From Pseudomonas sp. R5-89-07 (GTDB taxonomy: Bacteria; Pseudomonadota; Gammaproteobacteria; Pseudomonadales; Pseudomonadaceae): DNA of 64,000 nucleotides. The notes under the pieces were generated by a model, which worked only from the letters and a program-made list of their open reading frames with translations, made no database searches and had not been told where the DNA came from. A program made the position numbers and the translations under genes. The stretch spans positions 2,108,001-2,172,000 of the forward strand of contig NZ_CP027727.1 of assembly GCF_003851685.1 (NCBI RefSeq). The letters run 5' to 3'. Of this stretch, positions 30,927 through 40,548 are shown piece by piece; position 1 is the first letter of the stretch, and each line of letters opens with the position of its first letter.

Positions 30927-31340
30927 TCAATTGAATTTTTCGTAATCTTCCGCACCTAGTGATATTAACCATTTTTTGAAGAAATCAATTTGATCCTGCG
31001 GGTTGTTAGTTAGATTGTCTTCCTCATAGTCGAATAAATGAACTATGTTGTCGTTGGTCGCTTGTTGGCCCAAAGTCATTTCGTACGCGACAAGTCCAGC
31101 ACTCATCTGTGAGGCCATTCTTGAAGGTTTAACGTTTATTTTTGCTCCCTTGCATAGAAAAGTTATCTGCGGGAAATCTGCTCGAATTTTTGCGAAACAA
31201 ACATATAGGTCTTTTCCTTCATAAATCTTTCCAAAATTTTCAGCTTCTGAAAACGTCATGGTGAGTTTCGTTGGATCATATTTGACGGTGACTTGTTTGT
31301 GTTCGTTATTGATTATTGCTTTTATATTTTTTATTTTCAT
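30927..31340 (-). CDS. Putative immunity protein for the Rhs toxin
   Basis: Protein of 137 residues, no signal peptide, family not recognised. It begins one base past the Rhs stop with AGGA eight bases before ATG 31340 and is very AT-rich (about 36% GC by hand count over 31141-31320, against about 60% around it), like the toxin tip. Position, size and base composition are those of an Rhs immunity gene. It has no resemblance to ADP-ribosylglycohydrolases, so it probably blocks the toxin by binding. It is strongly acidic at its C-terminus. Confidence 0.65.
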   Translation of the reverse strand: MKIKNIKAIINNEHKQVTVKYDPTKLTMTFSEAENFGKIYEGKDLYVCFAKIRADFPQITFLCKGAKINVKPSRMASQMSAGLVAYEMTLGQQATNDNIVHLFDYEEDNLTNNPQDQIDFFKKWLISLGAEDYEKFN

Positions 31341-31341
31341 T

Positions 31342-34300
31342 TTATTTCCTGTTAGGGTTTGGTATGGAATATCCAACATATGTTCCATCAGCTTTTACTG
31401 GCGTGGCGCCTAGTATATCTTCCGTATAAATTCTGTGATGGATAGCAAACTCTTGCTCTCTAGGGTAAGGCGCCTGCTTTCCTAGTTCAGTATTTATATC
31501 ATGGCCCTCAATGCTTTTAAGCGTGTATAAATAGCCTTTTTTTTCTCCATAGCTGGTCGCAAAGGTGATTCCGACTGCTCGAGATGGCGATGTACTTATG
31601 AAATTGCTTGGAGGGTCATCGCTGTCAATCGCGTGCAAGTATAAATCTTCGCTGCTGCCTTTGCTTTTGAAGCCATTTTTGAATACCTCATTTGGAGAAA
31701 CTTTGTCTCCACGGAAAAGATATCCTTCATCATGGCTCGGTGATGGAGGGTTGGGTCCTGTTTTTTTACTTGGTACTAGTGCTAAAGGATCTTTAACGTC
31801 TACGGATGGGTTACATTCTTCCTTGCCGGGACATCTACTCAGTCCAAGCGGATCAACCCAACCTGTGGGATTGGGTACGTATTGGTAAGCGTTGATTCCG
31901 CCCGCCAGCTTCACCGGGTCAGGCGTCAGGTAACGACCAATATCCGGATTGTAGTAGCGGTGGCGGTTATAGTGCAGGCCACTTTCCGGGTCGAAGTATT
32001 GGCCTTGGAAACGTAGCGGGTTGTCGACTTTGCCTACGTCGAGGCGGCTGATTTCGCCGTAGGCGCGGTAGTGGGCGGACCAGACGATGTCGCCTTCAGG
32101 AGTGGTGAGTTCCTGCGGTGTGCCGAGATGGTCGAGTTGGTAGTGGTAGGGCTTGGTTTCTTGTGGGCCGAAGCCTTCCAGCATTGCCAGCGGGCGGAAG
32201 CTGGCGGGTTCATAGACGTAGCTGCGATGGCAATCCACGTGATGCTCAGCGACGATTTTATCGCCTTGCCAGAAGAACTCCGTGGTTTTCCCATCCACGG
32301 TTTTGCTGATACGCCGCCCAAACGGGTCATAGCGATAACTGGCCGTTTGGCCGTTGGGCTTGGTGATTCCAATCAGCCTGTGCTGGCAGTCATAGCGATA
32401 CTCGGTAACGAGTGAATGACCCTTCCCACGCCGCTCGCGGATCAGGTTGCCGAAGGCGTCATAGTCGTAATGATGATCGCCCTGAATCATCAGGCGATTA
32501 CCCGCGACGATGTCCGGCCCCGGCCGGTTTTGCATGAGCAAATTGCCCGCCGGGTTGTGGCCGAAACGCTCCTGTGCGTCTTGCGAATGATCGGCGCGGG
32601 TCAGGCGGTGGAGCGGGTCGTAGTGGTAAAGGTGTTCGCCTTTGCGGGTGTCGTGCAGGCGGCTGAGGTTGCCGGTTTTGTCGTAGTCGTAGTGCCGTTG
32701 GTAGAGGGGGTTTTGCTGCTGGGTGACGGCGTGGGCGTGCAGGCGATTTTGGTCGTCGTAGTGGTAGTGGCTGAGCAGTTGGCCTTGTTGGCGCTGGTGT
32801 TCGCGGCCGGCTTTGAACAGGTGCGAAGTGAGCAGCGCGCCGTTCAGCTCGACGGTGGCGAGGTGGCCGCCTTTGTCGTGGTTGAAGGTGAGGCGGTTGT
32901 TGTCCGGTAGACGTAAATGCTGAAGTTGGCCGCAGGCGTCGTAGCCATAGCGCAGGGTGCCCCAGCCCTGATGTTCGGCGGTGAGGCGGTTTTGTTTGTC
33001 GTATTCGTAGGCCAGGAACCAATGGCTGTCGTCGACGCTGAGGAGGTTGCCTTGGCGATCGTAGGTGTATTCGACCGTATTGCCATCGGGCAGGGTTTTT
33101 CTTACGAGGCGGCCGGCATGGTCGCGTTCGTATTGGGTAACGAGCTGACTGCTGTCGTCGCCGTATTCTGTTTTCTCCAGCAGGTTGCCGTTGAGGTCGT
33201 AGGCGTAGGCGGTGCGCTGGCCGTCGAAGCCGGTTTCCTGTTGGATCAGGCCGTTGGGGTGGTAGTCGAGCTGGTAGGTTTCGCCGACCTCGTTTTCGAT
33301 GGCGGTTAGCAGTAAGCGAGCGTTGTCGTAGCGGTACTTGACCTGGGTGCCATCGGCGTTGATGCGGCGGCTGATCAGGTGCAGGCCGTCGGCGTATTCG
33401 TAGCGGGTGACGTGGCCGAGTTCGTCGCGCTCGGCGATGATTTTGCCGTAGGGGTTGTAGCTGAATTCCCGTGTGGCACCGTCCGGCAGTACCAAGCGAG
33501 TTAACCGACCCACACCGTCCCATTGATACTGGGTCAGCGCACCCTGTTCATCCTCACGGGCAATCTGCCGCCCCAGGTCGTCATAGCGATAACGCTTGAT
33601 CCCACCATTCGGTAGCTGTTCTTCAACGAGTTGCCCGCGCTCATTCCACACCAAGCGATGGCAGCTGTTATCGGGATACCAGACCCCAGTCAGTTGCCCT
33701 TGCTTGTCGTAGCTGTAGTCGGTGGCGTGGCCATCCGGGTCAATCTGGCAAATGACGTCGCCCTGGTCATTACGCTCGTATTTCCAGATCGCCTCACCGC
33801 GACGCACCACGCGTACGAAGCCGTTGTCATGTTCGTAGGACGTCGGCTCGTCATCCCCCGGAAACACCGCCACCAGGCGTCCGGCGTCGTCGTACTGATA
33901 CGCCGTCACCGCGCCGAGCGGGTCTTGCTCGACGGTCAGGCGGCCCTTGTCATCGTAGGATTTGAAGTGCCGGGCGCCGTCGGGGTCGATGCGCTGTACC
34001 AGTCGCGCTCGATCGTCATGAACATAAACCTCTTGGCTGCCATCGGCGTTGTGCACGGTGACGCGCCCGTCGTCACCCCAGGCATACCGCGTGTCCATCT
34101 GCGAAAAGCTGGCCCAGTGCCGGACACAGCGTGCGGCCTTGCCAGTGCGTTCCCATTCCCAAAAGAAACTCGCGCCACCGGCCAGTTGCCGCTCAAGAAT
34201 GACGTGTTGCTCGTCGTACCGATAAACCTCTTGTTCACCGGCGGCGTTGGTCGCGGATACCAGCCGTCCACTGTCGTCATAGACGTAGGAAACGACGTTC

Positions 34301-36129
34301 TGCTCGGTCACCCAAACAAAGGGTTCATAGCCCTTGGCGCGATGAACCTGGTAGTCCACCGCCACAATGCGATCCAGCTCATAGCGCAAAAACAAAGAGC
34401 GGCCGACACCGTTATCCAGCCGCTCAATCCGCCCCAACCGATCCCGGAAAATGCGCAACCGGTTGTCATACACATCGCTGATCGCCGTCAGCGCACCGTC
34501 GCAAAAGTGGTAGAACCGCGAGCCCTGGGCCAGCACCAGTTCATCCGGCAACGACCCCAGGTAAATCGCCGCTTCCGCCAGGCTGTTGGTAATCGCTGGC
34601 CGAGCCACCGTCGGCAAGGGCAGGGTGGTCGAGCGGTTTTCATGATCGGTCCACACCACCGAATCGCCCGACACCACCAGCCGCTGGGCCAGCGCATGAC
34701 TCCAGCCAAACCCCAACCCACAGTCCACTTCCACCGCACTGGTGCGATACAAGCGCGTCCACTCGAACGGCAAAATTCCATCCAGCGCGCCATCGGTGAG
34801 GGTCAGCAATTCCTCGCCGGTAACCATCGACACCGGGCAGCCATGGGTGACGGTCTTGTCCGAAGAGGCAGCAGCATCCCCGGCCGGATTTTTAGCGGAA
34901 GCAGGCACATCATCCACCGCCTCCTGCCGAACCAACGCGGTGCGCTGCGTCTTGCTGCGAACCGCCGGCACCGCGTTCGAAACCAATGTGTCGCCAGCCT
35001 TCAACGGCCCAACCGGCACCGCCTTGATCGGTATAGGGGCGCTACTCAGCAACACCGGCTTAAGCGCTTCGGCGTGCCCCTCCAAGCGAGCTTTCCCAAA
35101 CTGCGCAGCTATCTGCTCCAGCCACCTGCGCACCCGGCGCGACTTGATACCCGCCAGCACGCTGGTGCTGATGCGCACCACAACACCCATGCCGGCTGTC
35201 GCCAGTCCCAGTAACAGCGTAATGACGACCTCGGCACCAATCTCCCCGAGCATTTCGTTCATGTACGGCGGCGGCAGCATGCGCATCCAGCTGACCAGCG
35301 CCGCCAGATAAACGAACAGCAAAGGCTCATCGCTGAGCACCAGCAAACCCTTGGCGAGGGTCTCGGCACTTAGCGCGAGTAACTTTTCCAGCTCGTCCTG
35401 GGAAAGGTAATGCAGCAGCTTTTCAGCGTTCGCCAGCGGGTCGGACAGCCACTGGAGTAACTGCTTGATGTTGTCCCAAACCGAATAAAGAACATTGCCA
35501 AAGCCCTGGGCATAAGCGCGGTGCAATGAGAGGTAGCGCTGTGCGAAATTCGCTTCGCAATAGCCCTTCCATAGCGGTTCGAAAGTAGTGGTCCACTCAC
35601 CGCGCAGCCAACCTTCCAGTGGCGTGATGACCGACTGATAAGAGGCGTACAGCGCCTTGAAATGCTCCGACGAAACGTTGGGATAGAAACTGACCCGATA
35701 CTGCTGGTTGCGATCACACTCGGTCACTTCGAGGATGCCGCTTGGGCCGATGGTCTTGTGGATGGGCTCGCCCAGCGGGCCACCGTCTGGATCGATGCGC
35801 TGCAACATTACCGGCGTATTGCCGATCGGCACGAACCGCGAACTCTGGAACCTATGCACCAGTGTCAACGTGCCGTTGGCCTTGCACGTGGCGACGGTGC
35901 TGCTAGGAAAGATCGAGCGGTTGATCGGCGCAACCAGCGCCACCGCATCCCCAGCCTTGAACACCTGCTCCACATCCAATGCCGAAAAGCTGAAAAAGCT
36001 CTGCGCCCAGTTGTCGTAGTGGTTGAGGCACCCGCGAAAATCGCTGAGCACGGACTCGACATCCCGCGTCTTCGCGTCCATCGCGGCCAGCACCAGAAAG
36101 CCAATGGCTTGGCTGGTTGCTTCGATCAT
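31342..36129 (-). CDS. Rhs/YD-repeat polymorphic toxin with an ADP-ribosyltransferase-like tip
   Basis: Protein of 1595 residues. N-terminal region 1-260 of Pseudomonas Rhs type without visible PAAR; hydrophobic helices near 269-287 and 298-320; DUF6531 from about 429 (GCPVSMVTGEELLTLTDG); YD repeats to about 1300; Rhs core ending in PNPTGWVDPLGLS (about 1418-1431). The remaining 164 residues form the tip: YLFRGDKVSPNEVFKNGF (Arg1473), FISTSPSRAVGITFA (STS 1512-1514) and PREQEFAIHHRIYTEDILGA (Glu1558, Glu1560). R-STS-ExE is the pattern of arginine-directed ADP-ribosyltransferases. The start is ATG 36129 after AAGG. Delivery by type VI secretion is the usual route but no vgrG or Eag gene is nearby. 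Confidence 0.85.
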   Translation of the reverse strand: MIEATSQAIGFLVLAAMDAKTRDVESVLSDFRGCLNHYDNWAQSFFSFSALDVEQVFKAGDAVALVAPINRSIFPSSTVATCKANGTLTLVHRFQSSRFVPIGNTPVMLQRIDPDGGPLGEPIHKTIGPSGILEVTECDRNQQYRVSFYPNVSSEHFKALYASYQSVITPLEGWLRGEWTTTFEPLWKGYCEANFAQRYLSLHRAYAQGFGNVLYSVWDNIKQLLQWLSDPLANAEKLLHYLSQDELEKLLALSAETLAKGLLVLSDEPLLFVYLAALVSWMRMLPPPYMNEMLGEIGAEVVITLLLGLATAGMGVVVRISTSVLAGIKSRRVRRWLEQIAAQFGKARLEGHAEALKPVLLSSAPIPIKAVPVGPLKAGDTLVSNAVPAVRSKTQRTALVRQEAVDDVPASAKNPAGDAAASSDKTVTHGCPVSMVTGEELLTLTDGALDGILPFEWTRLYRTSAVEVDCGLGFGWSHALAQRLVVSGDSVVWTDHENRSTTLPLPTVARPAITNSLAEAAIYLGSLPDELVLAQGSRFYHFCDGALTAISDVYDNRLRIFRDRLGRIERLDNGVGRSLFLRYELDRIVAVDYQVHRAKGYEPFVWVTEQNVVSYVYDDSGRLVSATNAAGEQEVYRYDEQHVILERQLAGGASFFWEWERTGKAARCVRHWASFSQMDTRYAWGDDGRVTVHNADGSQEVYVHDDRARLVQRIDPDGARHFKSYDDKGRLTVEQDPLGAVTAYQYDDAGRLVAVFPGDDEPTSYEHDNGFVRVVRRGEAIWKYERNDQGDVICQIDPDGHATDYSYDKQGQLTGVWYPDNSCHRLVWNERGQLVEEQLPNGGIKRYRYDDLGRQIAREDEQGALTQYQWDGVGRLTRLVLPDGATREFSYNPYGKIIAERDELGHVTRYEYADGLHLISRRINADGTQVKYRYDNARLLLTAIENEVGETYQLDYHPNGLIQQETGFDGQRTAYAYDLNGNLLEKTEYGDDSSQLVTQYERDHAGRLVRKTLPDGNTVEYTYDRQGNLLSVDDSHWFLAYEYDKQNRLTAEHQGWGTLRYGYDACGQLQHLRLPDNNRLTFNHDKGGHLATVELNGALLTSHLFKAGREHQRQQGQLLSHYHYDDQNRLHAHAVTQQQNPLYQRHYDYDKTGNLSRLHDTRKGEHLYHYDPLHRLTRADHSQDAQERFGHNPAGNLLMQNRPGPDIVAGNRLMIQGDHHYDYDAFGNLIRERRGKGHSLVTEYRYDCQHRLIGITKPNGQTASYRYDPFGRRISKTVDGKTTEFFWQGDKIVAEHHVDCHRSYVYEPASFRPLAMLEGFGPQETKPYHYQLDHLGTPQELTTPEGDIVWSAHYRAYGEISRLDVGKVDNPLRFQGQYFDPESGLHYNRHRYYNPDIGRYLTPDPVKLAGGINAYQYVPNPTGWVDPLGLSRCPGKEECNPSVDVKDPLALVPSKKTGPNPPSPSHDEGYLFRGDKVSPNEVFKNGFKSKGSSEDLYLHAIDSDDPPSNFISTSPSRAVGITFATSYGEKKGYLYTLKSIEGHDINTELGKQAPYPREQEFAIHHRIYTEDILGATPVKADGTYVGYSIPNPNRK
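31345..31836 (-). other. Variable toxin tip of the Rhs protein
   Basis: Codes for residues 1432-1595, after the DPLGL boundary. AT-richer than the core, ordinary in Rhs tips that are swapped by recombination. It carries the ADP-ribosyltransferase-like motifs described for the whole protein. Confidence 0.7.
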
Positions 36130-36364
36130 AGGTGAGCCTTAACGATCAGGGCTCTCACTGGAAAATCCATCTGCAATCCCTCGCACTGTTTGATCAGGCG
36201 AGGGACTTTGCAGCGGTTTTCAGGGCAGGGGAGTAGAGCTTATCCGGCGGTTGCGTGGGAAGTTTCAGCCAGAGCCATACTCAGTTCGGCATAGCCACGA
36301 ACCCCGGTTAGACTTGCGTGTCGATATCACCACTGCCCGGCCCGCCGTCAATCAAGGAAGCCTC

Positions 36365-37450
36365 ATGTATTCAAACCGCCTGATCCTCTGCCTCGCGACC
36401 TTGCTGGTGCTGGCGGGTTGCTCCACTGCACGTGGTCCGCAACAACCCGAGCGCAGCGAGGCCGAGGTGAAGGCGCAGATCGTGCGCCTGCTACCGGCCA
36501 CGCTCGCGGACCGCGCCGGTTGGGCCCAGGACATCTACACCGCGTTCGACGCCCAGAAGATCTACCCCAGCACCGAAAATATCTGCGCCGTGCTGGCGGT
36601 GACCGAGCAAGAGTCCACCTATCAGGTCGACCCGGCGGTGCCAGGCATGGGCAAGATCGCCCAGGATGAAATTCTGCGGCGGGCCGGGAAGGTGCATGTA
36701 CCGGCGTTCGTCGTGCGCAGCGCCTTGCAGCTGCGCTCGCCCAGCGGCAAAACCTACGCCGAGCGTTTGAATGCGGCACGCACGGAGAAGGACCTGAGCG
36801 GTATCTTTGACGACTTCATCAGTGTGGTGCCTCTGGGCAATACGCTGTTTGGCGGCTTCAACCCGGTGCACACCGCCGGCCCGATGCAGGTCAGCATCGA
36901 CTTTGCGCAGAAACAGGCGCGGGGTTATCCCTACACGGTGGACGGTACGATTCGCCGCGAAGTATTCACCCGCCGTGGTGGCATGTACTTCGGCATCGCG
37001 CATTTGCTGGGCTACCCGGTCAGCTATGACCAGCCGCTGTATCGTTTCGCCGATTTCAACGCCGGTTGGTACGCCAGCCGCAATGCTGCGTTCCAGGCCG
37101 CAGTCAGCCGTGTTTCAGGCACCGAATTGACGCTGGATGGGGATTTGATTCGCTATGGTTCGTTGCTGCCGGGTACCACCGAACTGGCGGTGCGTTCATT
37201 GGGGGCGAAACTGGACATGCGTAACCCCAGCATTCGCAGCCAACTGGAGCAGGGCGATCAGTTGGATTTTGAGGACACCACGCTCTACAAGCGTGTATTC
37301 GCACTGGCCGACACAGCCGCCGGCAAGCCGCTACCTCGGGCGGTCCTGCCGGGCATTGTGCTTAAAAGCCCGAAGATCACCCGCAACCTGACCACGGCCT
37401 GGTTTGCCAAACGCGTGGATGAGCGGTATCAGCGCTGTATGAAGCGTTGA
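36365..37450 (+). CDS. DUF1615 family lipoprotein
   Basis: Outer- or inner-membrane lipoprotein of 361 residues: lipobox LVLAGC with Cys18 and a conserved domain with ICAVLAVTEQESTYQVDPAVPGMGKIA, HTAGPMQVSIDFAQKQARGYPY and FGIAHLLGYPVSYDQPLYRFADFNAGWYASRNAAFQ, as in DUF1615. EQES resembles the catalytic Glu of lysozyme-like folds; muralytic activity is a guess. ATG at 36365 has AAGGAAG upstream; the open frame back to 36251 has no lipobox. Confidence 0.82.
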   Translation: MYSNRLILCLATLLVLAGCSTARGPQQPERSEAEVKAQIVRLLPATLADRAGWAQDIYTAFDAQKIYPSTENICAVLAVTEQESTYQVDPAVPGMGKIAQDEILRRAGKVHVPAFVVRSALQLRSPSGKTYAERLNAARTEKDLSGIFDDFISVVPLGNTLFGGFNPVHTAGPMQVSIDFAQKQARGYPYTVDGTIRREVFTRRGGMYFGIAHLLGYPVSYDQPLYRFADFNAGWYASRNAAFQAAVSRVSGTELTLDGDLIRYGSLLPGTTELAVRSLGAKLDMRNPSIRSQLEQGDQLDFEDTTLYKRVFALADTAAGKPLPRAVLPGIVLKSPKITRNLTTAWFAKRVDERYQRCMKR

Positions 37451-37508
37451 TCAGGCGTGGCGGCTGGCTCGAGTGGGCTTGCCCCAATGCCAGTCAGTTA
37501 AGGCTTTT

Positions 37509-37607
37509 TGTAGGAGCGAGCTTGCTCGCGAAAAACTCAGGATTCCCGCGCTTACTCAGAATGAACGCGTTGCCTGGACGATTTTCGCGAGCAAGCTCGC
37601 TCCTACA
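37509..37607. repeat. REPIN, family B
   Basis: Inverted pair with core GTAGGAGCGAGCTTGCTCGC, preceded at 37482-37508 by a family C half and the linker AATGCCAGTCAGTTAAGGC, the same composite as at 12745-12880. Confidence 0.9.
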
Positions 37608-37721
37608 GTTTGCCCTCCAAATCGATGTCGAATTACGGCCAGCGTGGTTTACGGGGCGGCCAAGATCACGATCAAAAGCGAGATCAAGAGCGGGCCGCTG
37701 CAAAGTTGTGTAGATACCTAT

Positions 37722-37750
37722 GGCCATCGCAGGCGAGCCAGCTTCTACAG
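37722..37750. repeat. Single REP, family D
   Basis: Half element GGCCATCGCAGGCGAGCCAG followed by CTTCTACAG, complement of the family D core GTAGGAGCTGGC with two changes. No inverted partner nearby. The rest of 37608-37780 shows nothing else apart from near-repeats GATCAA(A/G)AGCG at about 37669 and 37683. Confidence 0.6.
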
Positions 37751-37780
37751 TTTGATCAAGTTCTTTCGGATCGATAAAAG

Positions 37781-37813
37781 AAAAGGCCCGGTTTTCGTGG
37801 AACCGGGCCTTTT
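37781..37813. terminator. Bidirectional rho-independent terminator
   Basis: AAAAGGCCCGGTT stem with complementary AACCGGGCCTTTT, loop TTCGTGG. It lies 17 bases past the thiolase stop on the minus strand. Confidence 0.88.
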
Positions 37814-37830
37814 CCATGTTGCTCTTTGAA

Positions 37831-39012
37831 TCAGCTGCGTTCGAGGGCCAGCGCCACGCCCTGGCCGCCACCGATGCACAGTGTTGCCAAACCTTTCTTG
37901 GCGTCGCGCTTGATCATTTCATGCAGCAGGGTCACCAACACGCGGCAGCCTGACGCACCAATCGGGTGGCCGATGGCGATAGCGCCACCGTTGACGTTGA
38001 CCTTGTCAGCGTCCCATTCCAGCTCCTTGCCCACCGCCAGGGATTGCGCGGCGAAGGCTTCGTTGGCTTCGATCAGGTCCAGGTCGGCCAATTGCCAACC
38101 AGCCTTGTCCAGGCAGCGGCGGGTGGCCGACACTGGGCCGATGCCCATGATTGCCGGGTCGACCCCAGCGTTGGCATAGCTGGCGATACGCGCCAGCACT
38201 GGCAGGCCGAGGGCCTTGGCTTTGGCGGCGCTCATCAGCAGCACTGCGGCGGCGCCGTCGTTGAGGCTGGAGGCGTTGCCGGCGGTGACGCTGCCGTCTT
38301 TTTTGAAGGCGGGCTTGAGTTTGGCCAGGGACTCGGCGGTGGTGCCGGCACGCGGCTGTTCGTCCACCGCGAAGGCCACCGGGTCGCCCTTGCGCTGGGG
38401 AATCAGGATGGGCGTGATTTCATCGGCAAAGCGCCCGGCTTCGATGGCGGCGGCGGCTTTTTGCTGGGAGGCGGCGGCAAAGGCGTCCTGCGCCTCGCGG
38501 CTGATGCCGTACTTGTCCACCAAGTTCTCGGCGGTGATGCCCATATGGTAGTCGTTGAAGGCATCCCACAGGCCATCGGTGATCATGCTGTCGATCATCT
38601 TGGCGTGGCCCATGCGCAAACCGGTGCGCGCGGCGGGCAAGACGTACGGCGCGAGGCTCATGTTTTCCATGCCGCCGGCGATGATGACGTCGGCGTCGCC
38701 GCAACGGATCGCCTGTGCACCCAGGTGCAGGGCCTTGAGGCCCGAACCGCAGACCTTGTTCAGGGTCAGGCTCGGCACGGCGTGGGGCAGGCCGGCGAGA
38801 ATAGAGGCCTGACGCGCCGGGTTCTGGCCGCTGCCGGCGGTGAGCACCTGGCCGAGGATCACTTCGTCCACTTCGGCCGGGTTCAGGCCGGTCTGTTCCA
38901 GCAGACGACGAATCACCGCAGCGCCCAGTTCAGGGGCCGGGATAGCCGCCAGCGAACCTTGAAAGCTGCCCACGGCGGTGCGGGTGGCAGCAACAATCAC
39001 GACGTCTTGCAT
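37831..39012 (-). CDS. atoB: Acetyl-CoA C-acetyltransferase (thiolase)
   Basis: Biosynthetic/degradative thiolase of 393 residues that splits acetoacetyl-CoA into two acetyl-CoA. Catalytic Cys88 ([10 protein letters not shown]), His in [10 protein letters not shown] and the second Cys in LCIGGGQG are in place. ATG at 39012 matches the family start [15 protein letters not shown] and follows GAGGA; a GTG at 39027 overlapping the upstream stop is a less likely alternative. Last gene of the CoA-transferase operon, so acetoacetate or a related keto acid is the expected substrate. Confidence 0.9.
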   Translation of the reverse strand: MQDVVIVAATRTAVGSFQGSLAAIPAPELGAAVIRRLLEQTGLNPAEVDEVILGQVLTAGSGQNPARQASILAGLPHAVPSLTLNKVCGSGLKALHLGAQAIRCGDADVIIAGGMENMSLAPYVLPAARTGLRMGHAKMIDSMITDGLWDAFNDYHMGITAENLVDKYGISREAQDAFAAASQQKAAAAIEAGRFADEITPILIPQRKGDPVAFAVDEQPRAGTTAESLAKLKPAFKKDGSVTAGNASSLNDGAAAVLLMSAAKAKALGLPVLARIASYANAGVDPAIMGIGPVSATRRCLDKAGWQLADLDLIEANEAFAAQSLAVGKELEWDADKVNVNGGAIAIGHPIGASGCRVLVTLLHEMIKRDAKKGLATLCIGGGQGVALALERS

Positions 39013-39023
39013 GGAATCTGTCC

Positions 39024-39683
39024 TCACTGGAAATGCATTTCTGGAACATGGTCCGGGACGATCAGTTTACCGGCGGTCTTGCTCACAATCTCTTCTACGC
39101 TGACGCCAGGTGCGCGTTCCTTGAGGACAAAAGCGCCATTTTCGATTTCCAGGTAAGCCAAGTCCGTGAGCACACGTTTGATGCAGTTGGCGCCGGTCAG
39201 CGGCAGGCTGCACTGGCTGAGCAACTTCGACTCACCGTCCTTGGACGCATGGGTCATGATAACGATGATGTTTTCCGCACCGGCCACCAGGTCCATCGCG
39301 CCGCCCATGCCCTTGACCAGCTTGCCGGGGATCATCCACGAGGCGATGTTGCCCTGTACGTCCACTTCGAACGCGCCGAGTACGGTGAGGTCCACGTGGC
39401 CGCCGCGAATCATCGCGAAGGACTCGGCGGAGGAGAAAATCGAGGCGCCGATGCGGGCGGTGACGGTTTGCTTGCCGGCGTTGATCATGTCGGCATCAAT
39501 GGTTTCTTCGGTCGGAAACGGTCCCATGCCAAGCAGGCCGTTTTCCGATTGCAGCATCACTTCCATGCCTTCTGGAATGTAGTTGGCCACCAGGGTGGGA
39601 ATGCCGATGCCGAGGTTGACGTAGAAACCGTCCTGCATTTCGCGGGCGACGCGTTGAGCCATTTGTTCGCGGGTAAGAGCCAT
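39024..39683 (-). CDS. atoA: 3-oxoacid CoA-transferase subunit B
   Basis: Beta subunit, 219 residues, of a family I CoA-transferase. It begins [32 protein letters not shown] and has the catalytic Glu in [11 protein letters not shown], plus [15 protein letters not shown]. With the A subunit it activates acetoacetate using succinyl- or acetyl-CoA. It lies 33 bases after the A subunit and 11 before the thiolase. Confidence 0.9.
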   Translation of the reverse strand: MALTREQMAQRVAREMQDGFYVNLGIGIPTLVANYIPEGMEVMLQSENGLLGMGPFPTEETIDADMINAGKQTVTARIGASIFSSAESFAMIRGGHVDLTVLGAFEVDVQGNIASWMIPGKLVKGMGGAMDLVAGAENIIVIMTHASKDGESKLLSQCSLPLTGANCIKRVLTDLAYLEIENGAFVLKERAPGVSVEEIVSKTAGKLIVPDHVPEMHFQ

Positions 39684-39716
39684 TTTATGAGTCCTTATTG
39701 TTCGGGCCGGGGCGGA

Positions 39717-40415
39717 TTATTTGCGGACGGTGCGCTGTTCGATGCGCTTTTCGAAGGTGCCGCAGATGATCCGGTCGACGTAGATGCCAGGGGTGTGGAT
39801 CTGCGCAGGGTCCAGCTCGCCCGGTTCGACGATTTCCTCGACTTCGACCACGGTGATCTTGCCGGCGGTGGCGGCCAGCGGGTTGAAGTTCTGGGCGGTG
39901 TGGCGGTAGATGACGTTGCCGAAGTGGTCGGCTTTCCAGCCTTTGACGATGGCGAAATCACCGGTGATGGACTCTTCCATCAGGTAGGGACGGCCTTTGA
40001 ATTCGCGGGTTTCCTTGCCTTCGGCGACAGGGGTACCGACGCCCGTGGCGGTGAAGAAGGCCGGAATGCCCGCACCGCCTGCACGCATTTTTTCCGCCAG
40101 GGTGCCCTGGGGGGTGAGCACCACTTCGATTTCACCGCTGAGCAGTTGCTTCTCGAACAGTGCGTTTTCACCGACGTAGGAGGCGATCACTTTGCTGATC
40201 TGCTTTTCTTCCAGCAGGATGCCCAGGCCGAAACCGTCGACGCCGCAGTTGTTGGAGACTACGGTGAGGTCGCGGGTGCCTTTGCGCTTGATCTCGGCGA
40301 TGAGGTTTTCCGGGATGCCGCACAGGCCAAAACCACCGGACAGCACGGTCATGCCATCTTCCAGGCCTGCCAGCGCCTCTTCATAGGACGCCACGCGCTT
40401 ATCGAAACCTGCCAT
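39717..40415 (-). CDS. atoD: 3-oxoacid CoA-transferase subunit A
   Basis: Alpha subunit, 232 residues: [19 protein letters not shown] (CoA-binding signature), [12 protein letters not shown], and [23 protein letters not shown], which all identify family I CoA-transferases. ATG 40415 has AAGAGGT upstream. First gene of the operon, divergent from the LysR gene 133 bases away, so the two share a control region with 30-base spaced repeats (40471-40509). Confidence 0.9.
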   Translation of the reverse strand: MAGFDKRVASYEEALAGLEDGMTVLSGGFGLCGIPENLIAEIKRKGTRDLTVVSNNCGVDGFGLGILLEEKQISKVIASYVGENALFEKQLLSGEIEVVLTPQGTLAEKMRAGGAGIPAFFTATGVGTPVAEGKETREFKGRPYLMEESITGDFAIVKGWKADHFGNVIYRHTAQNFNPLAATAGKITVVEVEEIVEPGELDPAQIHTPGIYVDRIICGTFEKRIEQRTVRK

Positions 40416-40470
40416 ATGCACCTCTTTTATTGTGAGTGGGCCAGCCAATGGGCCGAGTGTTGCGCTGACG

Positions 40471-40509
40471 GATTGATTTGTTAAGTTGTTTTTTTAGGTT
40501 GATTGATTT
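40471..40509. promoter_or_regulatory. Direct repeats in the LysR/ato control region
   Basis: GATTGATTT occurs twice, at 40471 and 40501, exactly 30 bases apart (three helix turns), in the 133-base gap between divergent genes. Repeats on one face of DNA suit a LysR tetramer, although classic T-N11-A dyads were not confirmed. Confidence 0.4.
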
Positions 40510-40548
40510 AGAAAACAGCATAGTCGGACAACCATGCGGAGCAGCATC

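Noticed and set aside
32000..34900. Regular repeats resembling a CRISPR or satellite
   Set aside because: These are the degenerate YD-peptide repeats of the Rhs core, with variable codons and no constant spacer length.
33631..35214. 527-residue plus frame opposite the Rhs gene
   Set aside because: Shadow of the Rhs YD-repeat and DUF6531 regions.
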